In this document: positions 39,901 through 48,900 of the stretch, piece by piece
Position numbering within the stretch: position 1 is the first letter of the stretch
Layout: each line of letters opens with the position of its first letter
Source of the DNA: Rhyacophila brunnea
Taxonomy: Eukaryota; Arthropoda; Insecta; Trichoptera; Rhyacophilidae
Assembly: GCA_022495005.1 (NCBI GenBank)
Contig: JAGYXB010002069.1
Span: forward strand, 3,968,001 to 4,032,000
Length of the DNA stretch: 64,000 nucleotides
Direction of reading: 5' to 3'
Program-made: the position numbers and the translations under genes
The notes under the pieces: model-generated
The model's input: the letters and a program-made list of their open reading frames with translations, nothing else
What the model was told of the DNA's origin: nothing
Databases searched by the model: none

Positions 39901-42900
39901 TTCCAAAATATTAAAGTTAGGTAAGAATTTGCAAACATAAATAATTCAAGTGCGTATTCGTCTGTCCTCTGATGATTTGAGAGGGCAGATAAATATGAGA
40001 CAGGTATTACCTACCTGCAATATCCAAAATCAAATGTGATATGTACCTAACAAAATGTTATTATTGTAAATGTGTTTTCAATATTCTATACATAAGGTTT
40101 CGTACATATTCGATACGATCGTACATGTTCGATATTTGCTCATGCTTATAGTTGAAGGACACTTTGAAGGACAAGTAAAGCAAAAAAATTAAATTATTAT
40201 ATCGTAGGTAGCTATAAAAAAAATAATGATATTTTAATGTAAATGGGATAAACTGCAATGTAGGGCATAAGCCAATATGGGCCGCCTCACGAAGAGTGTT
40301 ACAAGAAATGAATGTTAGTCACTTGCTCAACATATTAGGTCCATACTCTGGGCCCAAACATTGAAAAGCAATATGTGAATATTTGCCAAACCCAGGATTG
40401 AACTTACAACATTATAAGCTTGACGCGTAGCCACTTTGCCATTGTAGGCGTTTTAATTATATGTTACTTGAACTGGTTCAATCCTCAGCGCCTCAAATAT
40501 ACATTAATACATAATAACAGATTTCTGTTCATTGTATTTAAGTTTCATAATTGACTACATATATGACTATTATTTATTACCTTCACTCCACATCAAGCAG
40601 TACTTTTATATTAATCAAAAACAACATATTCCAGTTTCACAATAGAAGACTTGACAACACTGGGCACATTAATGGAGCACATATTGATAGTGTCGTCTCA
40701 TTCGCCCCAGTCCATTGTGGATACTGGATCAGTATCCCTGTTACACTCGGCTGTTCTCCACTGCTTAGAACTTCTTCAACAGGTATACTATTTAAGATTT
40801 TTTTATGTAACAGTTTCTCTTTGAGCAAACTTGCCAGGAATACCGTGCACAGAAAGTGCATGTTAACCGAAGATGTAGAGAAAAAACCTTCTATAGAGGT
40901 AGAGCCTAAATGTATGAAATCAAGCCATAAAAGACTACTAGTCCACGTAAGTTAGCTACCAGCGACATCGTATTACAGGTTCATTTGTTGATAACTACTA
41001 CTACTACTATAACATTTATTTGCGAATTTTCTGGGCATATACAAAGACAATCCGTCACGATGAGTAGATAAGCAGCCAATACGACACTTCGGCATTATTA
41101 TTTAATTGAAAAATCATATAAAATTTATGTAAAACCATTTATAACTGCACTCGAGTAAGTAATCACAATAAACATAAAAAATGGCTACAATTGCCTATGT
41201 GAGAAAATCGGAATGAGCCATCTTAATATTTGTGGAGTTTACCAATTTGACCATGCTTCATGCGCTTGCAAAATAATTTCAAATGTCATAAGAGAAATAA
41301 CGTAATAGACTCCTTTTATTTATAATCCAAATATTTATGAACCTGTTTAACGTGACTTAACATCACAGAACGGGAAAGGTTAAAGAACTCTGCCATAATT
41401 ATGTGTTATAATGTTTTGAGAAAAATTTTAAATCAAGCGCTAAAAAATATTTGTCTGTAATTGTTTTTTTCATTCCAGGAAGCCCTAGCTCGACCGTTAC
41501 TTCTACCAGCACTCTTTGGGGCACTTTTGAGACTGGCCAAACTGGGTTGGGGCGGTTCAGGAGGGGCTGGACCTTCTCCTTCCGGCGAAAGAGCTCTTCT
41601 GCAGGCAGTCAGACTTTACCAATCCTGCGCCACACTCCAGCAAGTCTTAGATGCTAATATATTGGATGAAATTATCACGGTATACATTTACTATTGTGTG
41701 ATTTTTGTTCTTACTGCTAGTATACATAAAACTGTCAAATTTACTCAATTAAATAGAGAGCCAACAATATTCATTATTATTATTTCAGATGCTTCGCGAT
41801 TGTGCTATCATTGGTCGAAATCGTTTACCAAATGGTGAAACTCCTCCTCCTGCACCCCTACCTGCTCTCTTGCAGGCGTTAGAAGCCGGACTTCCTCTCG
41901 CTAGAGAAGAGCCTGATCAATATTCACATTTCTGGAACATACTGCCATCTGTTATTGAATGCTTCTTATTCGATGCGAGGTAATCATTCATTTAGTTGCC
42001 TTTTAAATACACGACTGTCTTAACACATTTTGAGCGGCCTACGCCACTGACTCGACTCACACGTACATGCAGCGGGCGAAAACCAATGGAAAGTGAAAAA
42101 AAAACAAATTTTATAAAAATCACTTCCAAAATATCGAAAATTCGAATCCACACCACACTTACCATACATCACTCTCCAGTTAGGTGGTTTTTTTTTTTAT
42201 AATAAATTGTTTAAAATCATGAAAACATTTTTTGAAGGTCAAAGAAAATGTAAATTTCAAGATTGAAACTTGAATACACATCTTCAATTTAGATTGTATC
42301 ACTATTGTCAATAGGGATCCACTTATGTAATGATTTATTGCGGCTCGCTACCTGCTCTAGGGAGTGTTTAAAAAATACATAAACTTATCGCTAATTCGCC
42401 TTTTCGCTCACCCATGCAAGGATAATCAAGTACGAAAAGAAATCTCATTAAAAAATAGATAAAAATAGACTCCGAGTTTTATAAGCAGGCGTACACGTCA
42501 TCGCGTCGCTAGCGTTGCATTGACGACGGAATTGGCGGGGGGGGCGTACGTAATGTAGTGTTAAGATGCTGAAGCGGGGGGAATTCAGGAATTTAGTTCC
42601 ACTAGTTCATAAAAGAACCGTGATGATGTGTACCTCAGCTTATAGAAATCGGACTCTACATTTCGTCGCTATAGTACTTGTTTTCCGAATATCCATTTTT
42701 GTCAAAATCGACATTTTAATGCAGTTATATTTCTTTTGTCTAACTACACCGAAATCATTTATAAAAACTGTATATTTTCATGTAGAAACAAAGATATTTT
42801 TTTAAAAACTCCGAATACGCCATGTTTCGCAACGATTGCTTTGTGCTTATTTTCCGAATGTCAAATAGAATAGCTCGGTCTCACTCTCGCATATCGCTTT

Positions 42901-45900
42901 CATATAGCGCTGTCTACTTCTAATGTCGCTCACTTCATATGTGACTGATGTCTGTTTTTCGTCTTTCAAAGCGCGCGATTTTGACTACTATTGTGTTATT
43001 TTAAGTTTCTATCGTTTAAATAGTAAATTTATCAAATTTAAAGTTATCAATCTTGTCTGGTACATCACCAGTTCGCTCTGAACTTACAGCAGAGTTATGG
43101 AAGTAAGTATTTTAACCTAAATTACTGTATTTTGTACTGAGAAACAGAGATAATATCCCAACGGTCATACGAATTGTACAGTGTGACTCGGTAACTACTG
43201 TCTTAAAAAATAATTATTATTAATGTCTATAATCAAAACTTTTCTGTTTTTAATTTACTTTTTATCTATTCATGCTAAAATGTACGCGAATATTTAATCT
43301 CATTTATTAATAAGATGTATGTTTATACCTATTTTTTTTGTGGATTTCCATTGAATAGTACATTTGATTGTATTTTAATTAAGTATAATTATAATACTAT
43401 TGGCTATCCAATAGATATTTTAGTAAATGTACGATCTATTAAGATTAATTCTGGTTTCGTGAGTGAATATTTTATATAATAATATTATACTCAGGATAGA
43501 ATATTCGCAATCAATGGTTATTAAATAACACATGCCCCTATTTTTTGTTCCATGCCAATAAAACATAATACCTAATATGCAATATATGGTTTGTAATAAG
43601 TTTAATTGTATCAAGTTCGATTAAAATCCATAATGAAGCATTATTTGTGACCAATAAATATATCATTGCCACCGTTTTAATATAGAAATTAGGAAAATTT
43701 TACTACCTACATTATTATTACGTAAATCTATGGATACAGATTTTTTATTACTATAATTAGGTATATAATTTTATGTTGATTCCCAATTTTGTAAACAGAA
43801 AATGGTGAATGGCATATTTTATAATTACCTATGAAATTAGGTAAAAACGATCATTGATATAACTTGATCACCTATTTACAAAAAATCATGTACCTATCAG
43901 TAAATTTATTAAAAATTACGTAAATAAATATTAAGTTTTTAAGTTTGTACTTTTTGACCACACGGTATACCGTGGTCCATGCAACGATACGCTACGGTCT
44001 TACATTCCGAATGTCCTTGTTTTGTTCCGAATATCCACTTTTCGGAGCCAGCGCTGAGAATGATCCGTATATCCACATTGCTTACTTGTAAATAAAACGT
44101 ATTTTCTCTTAGTTTAATGAATTATACTAATATATTATTCATCAAATCTCTTCTTGGATAATGTGGCAATCATAAAAAGGAGACAGAGTGCTTGATATAT
44201 AAACTGATATTTAAATATAAGACAGGGAACTTTGTTTTTCGTTTCCTGAACAATCGACATTTGGTCTATTCGGAAAACAAGTACTATAGCGACGATTTGT
44301 AACCAAACGAATTCATTCATTGTTAATGAAATGTTGCCTTTTCTGCTCACTCATAAACGTGTGTAAGAAAGGGACAAATATAATTTTAACATCGCCTTTG
44401 TCTACAGGGATATGGTTCTCTATCTCATTGATATTTAAAAATAACTCTGTTACAAGTGTTATAGCGCCTATTAACTGTTTACGTGTAATAGTGCTGACTG
44501 TCTCGCCAATCTCATTTTTCAAGCTTAAGCGAGACGCGTTGTTGTCATTGTATGGTACTATTCGATATGTTATGAAAATTGATAAACCTCAAAATGCTCT
44601 GCATGGTGTAGTCGTATTTTTTCTGTCAGGTACGCCACTATCGTTCTACACTGCATGCGCATACGTCATGAAAGTTCTAACTATCGTTTGAAAATTTAGA
44701 AGCCACTGAGCCGTGCATACAAACTTGCATGATAATGCGTGTTTACACATGCATTTTCTTGACCTGGCCCTGATAATACGTACTGCCAGCAGTAAATCCA
44801 TGCACGTGTAAACAGGGTATTACGTATAATATGCTGTGTAAGAGTATGTGTAGGTACATAAAAGAAACAAAGGCTAATTATTTTTTTTGTAGATGTGTGT
44901 GTAGTTTAGACTTTCTTCAAAAGAATTGTATAAAATACTCATGTGAAATAATCGAAAAGATATACCTTAAAGTAGAGGTGTTGCGAAAGGTAGAAATACC
45001 TTTCCCGCTCAAACTGTGTTAATTTACTTGAAATCATAATAATTTTGAATGCTCATGGAACACCATAACTCATATTGTATGTCAAGGTATTTTTACAGGA
45101 AAAATATATAATATCAGAATTTTGACCTTTGTAATATTAGTTATAAATTCTGACTTCTACAAGATACTCATACAGTTAAATGTAGAAAAGTTTTCAATAA
45201 CCACATACAAATATTCCAAGTATTGTTTATATTTTAGAGTCGAAGATGAGAGGTTATGTTGTGAACTGGTCGTTGTGGTTCGATCAGAAGTGTTGCCGCA
45301 CGCCTCAAAACTTCCCAGACCGTTCCTCTCTTCTATTGTCGCTCTCCTAAACAAAGGCTCCATCCATACAGCATTTACACACACTACTGGTAAAATATTT
45401 CTATCTATTAATTAACCAAATATTCTTATGAAAAAAAGTGCCTTGAAATTTTAAAATTTACCCATGTCTCCATTTAGGGGTGTAATAGTGATTAAAGACA
45501 TCTTGTAATGGAATTACGTTATATTATGAAATATAATATCACTGAAAAATTACATTTGGCACAACATGGTTAGTAGAAATATCTCTTTACAAAACAATGA
45601 TTATAATCTACTTTTCCACAGAAAAAGTATATGCTTAATATTAACTGTTCCCAAAAAATTTGGACTAAATATAGAAGGAGTCTTATATTATGTTATTTCT
45701 GGTATGACACATGAAGTTATTTGAAAGCTTTATGGTCAAAGCCGCGTTGACACGGTCCAAGTACTCTTGGACAGAGCGCCATCCAAGCGCACTCGTACGG
45801 GACATTGTCATACAAATTACTCCTATCCAAGCTACTTGGACCACGTCCTACTCATCCAAGCTAGCTTGGATAGGAATAATTGGTATGAAGTTGTCTCATA

Positions 45901-48900
45901 CGAGTGTGCTCGGTCCAAGTCAACTTGGATCGTGTCAACGCGGCTTAAGTTGGTGAACTCCACAAATAATAAAATCGCTCAGTTGCCATTCCGATTCTCT
46001 TACATACATAATGACAGCCATTTTTTATGTTCATTATGACTACTTACTCAATTGCAATTATAAACAGTTTTACACAAATTTTACATATTATTTCAATTAA
46101 ATAATAATGTCTTAACATTGACTTTTTTACTATATCTCACCGTTGCTTTCTCGTAGCAATGTATAACTGATTTAAAAAAAATGTTGTTTTATCCACAGAT
46201 TGTGAAACAGAATTAAAACTTAGAGAGGAATTTGCTAGAACATGTTTTGAAACTCTTCTACAATTTTCACTGCTAGAAAATGTCGACAGCTTTACAACGG
46301 AAAACGGTTTGTATATTACTTATCTATAATCGTTACAAGTATTTGTAATTACTGACATTTCTTCCTTTTTTTTAAACTTGTTTTCGTAAAAAGTATTCTG
46401 TCCTTTACCATATTATCGAAAAAAGGTTGCAAATGAACCATAATAAACATATGCACAGATGAGAAAAAGGATAAGTCAAATCAACACCTCTGAATTACTA
46501 AATTCCACACAGAAACAATATTGGAGTTCCCATATAAAATTGTCTAAAAATTAATCTTCTTTTGGCTGTCCTGAAAAGTAGTGATTTAAGACTTTCCAGT
46601 ATTGACAAAAGGGAAATCATCCCATTAGAATACTATCGGGCGATACTACCAATTTCTAAAGAGGCTTTCATCAATATTTTCTCGCTCTAATTACATAAAC
46701 ATGAATCTGTTTGATTTCGACTTGCGTGTAGTTTATTTATTCAACAGCCGAAAATCGACTGCCCTTCTAGAACATTTTATAGGTCTTGCTAATTTGACGG
46801 CGTATTACCTTTTCCCCTCACAACACGTTGTGCGTGGAAGTCAATGGAAACTTTTACGTCAATCATCGGGTCTATTCAATACACAAGGCCGCTAAAGTGA
46901 TAGTATTTACGGCTAACTAGGGTAGGTTTGTATGGAGTTATTAGCACTTATTGTAACAGTTACAATAAGTTGGTTGGTATTGTTGCAATAAGTGCTATAT
47001 TTTAACAGTGCGTCTCTTGACTGTGATAAAATTTAGAGCGAGAGAGACAGTTTTGACTGATGAGACGACTTATTTATTCTAGCAATTATATTACCTCAAT
47101 ACGTAATGTATGTAATAAATAATACAATCACTTTATCACTTTAGCTGCCTTGTGTATAGAATAGACCCGCATCAGTCACATGTATAATTGAACGTAGTTG
47201 TGCAGAATGTAGCCAGTCCACAATAATGTCGAGCTGAGATAAGTGCACTTTAGCAACAACATGATATTAAAAATGTTTGTAAAATTTTAAATAGTATTTT
47301 ATTTCAAGAATAATTTGTTTGCGGCATGGCTATTTTCAGCAGAACGAGAGAAAACCTTCTCGCATCTGATCTATATCATATCTCATTTTTTTATTTTTTG
47401 TGGACTGGCTACTTTCTGCACAACTATCCAATTCAAATATTTATTATATAATTATAGTGGATCTATGCAGGTGTGAGTTCATATTGCAAGTGGAGCTCTA
47501 GCCAACTCTAGGCAATGTCTTTCTTCTGATGGATTAATAATTTATTATTTTTCTCTTTAGGTGAGTTGGCTGTGGCAGCTTTACTGGAGAGGTTTGGGGA
47601 GTCGGTAAGAAGTTACAGACAAACCAGCAATCAATCTGATTTGCCAAGGTAATTCAAAAGATGTCACTTTATGATTATGAATAGTTATTATTGATAACCT
47701 GAGATTCTGGCTCCCCCTTATAACAAAACCATGTTTCCAAATACATAGTTTTATTTTATGTAAATAATAATAATGTGTGTTAATTAATTAAGTGTAAAAG
47801 AATTTCAATTAACAATTCGGCGGGATCAACAAGGTTATATTTACTTTAGCGTTTAATATATCTAATTTTGGAATAAGTGATTATAATATATAACTACAAC
47901 TCAATTAAAATAATCACGACTATCGAATCACAATAATTCGTCCACTGCAAACGATTCAATATGAACAAAATATTTTCTCTCGCAAATAAATTTATTGAAT
48001 ATTTTATGGCTTTTTATCTTCAATACCTATTCAAGCTGTGAATTGATAATGTAGGTAACTAGAATTAACTTTATTTTATTTAAAAATATAATAGAACCTC
48101 GATTACCCGGACTAATTGGGGATGACAATAGTTTGGATAAATCCGGATAATCGAAAAAATAAGAAAACATCTATTTTATTTCCATTACATATAAACATTT
48201 TTTACCAGTATAATATTGAAATTGTACTTTTTTCTTATAATCATACCACACTGATATTCAAAAAGAAATCCGAATATTCAACGTCCGGATAACCGTGATC
48301 ATGGCCCCCACAAGGAGGGAGTTGACAGGGTTCTAGCCTGGAGGCCCAGGTTTAGAGGTGGCTCGGTGTGGCGGGCCGACCAGTTTAGTGAGATAAACAC
48401 ACACCACAAATTTGCTATAATAGTAAAAATAGTCGTCTGCGGCACTATTTAACCTTGGAGCCCAGGCTTAGGGGTGGCCTGATGTGGCGGGTCAACCAGT
48501 TAAGTGAGATAAACGTCACAAATTAGCTATAATAGTAAAAACAAGTTGCCTGCAGCACTATTTTACTTAAATAATATTTATTAACATTTCAAAAAAAGTG
48601 GCTGTGCGATGTAATTTGGTGTGAGATGTTTGATAAATAAATAATAATTCAATTTTATTTTATAATTATTTGTGTTTTTCTGGACTGATAAAAATTACTA
48701 TTTATCCAATATGGCGAAGAATCGCATGTTACTTCATCATCAGCTGGGATCAATCCACTGCTGGATGAAGGCCTCCCCAAGCTTCTTCCAACTCTATCGG
48801 TCCTGTGTCTTTCGCTGCTACGTATTTCCGCCGAACTTTACCAGTTTGTCAATCCAGCGGCTTTTAGGGCGACCCTGTGGCCGTTTCGTGCCCCTTGGGT

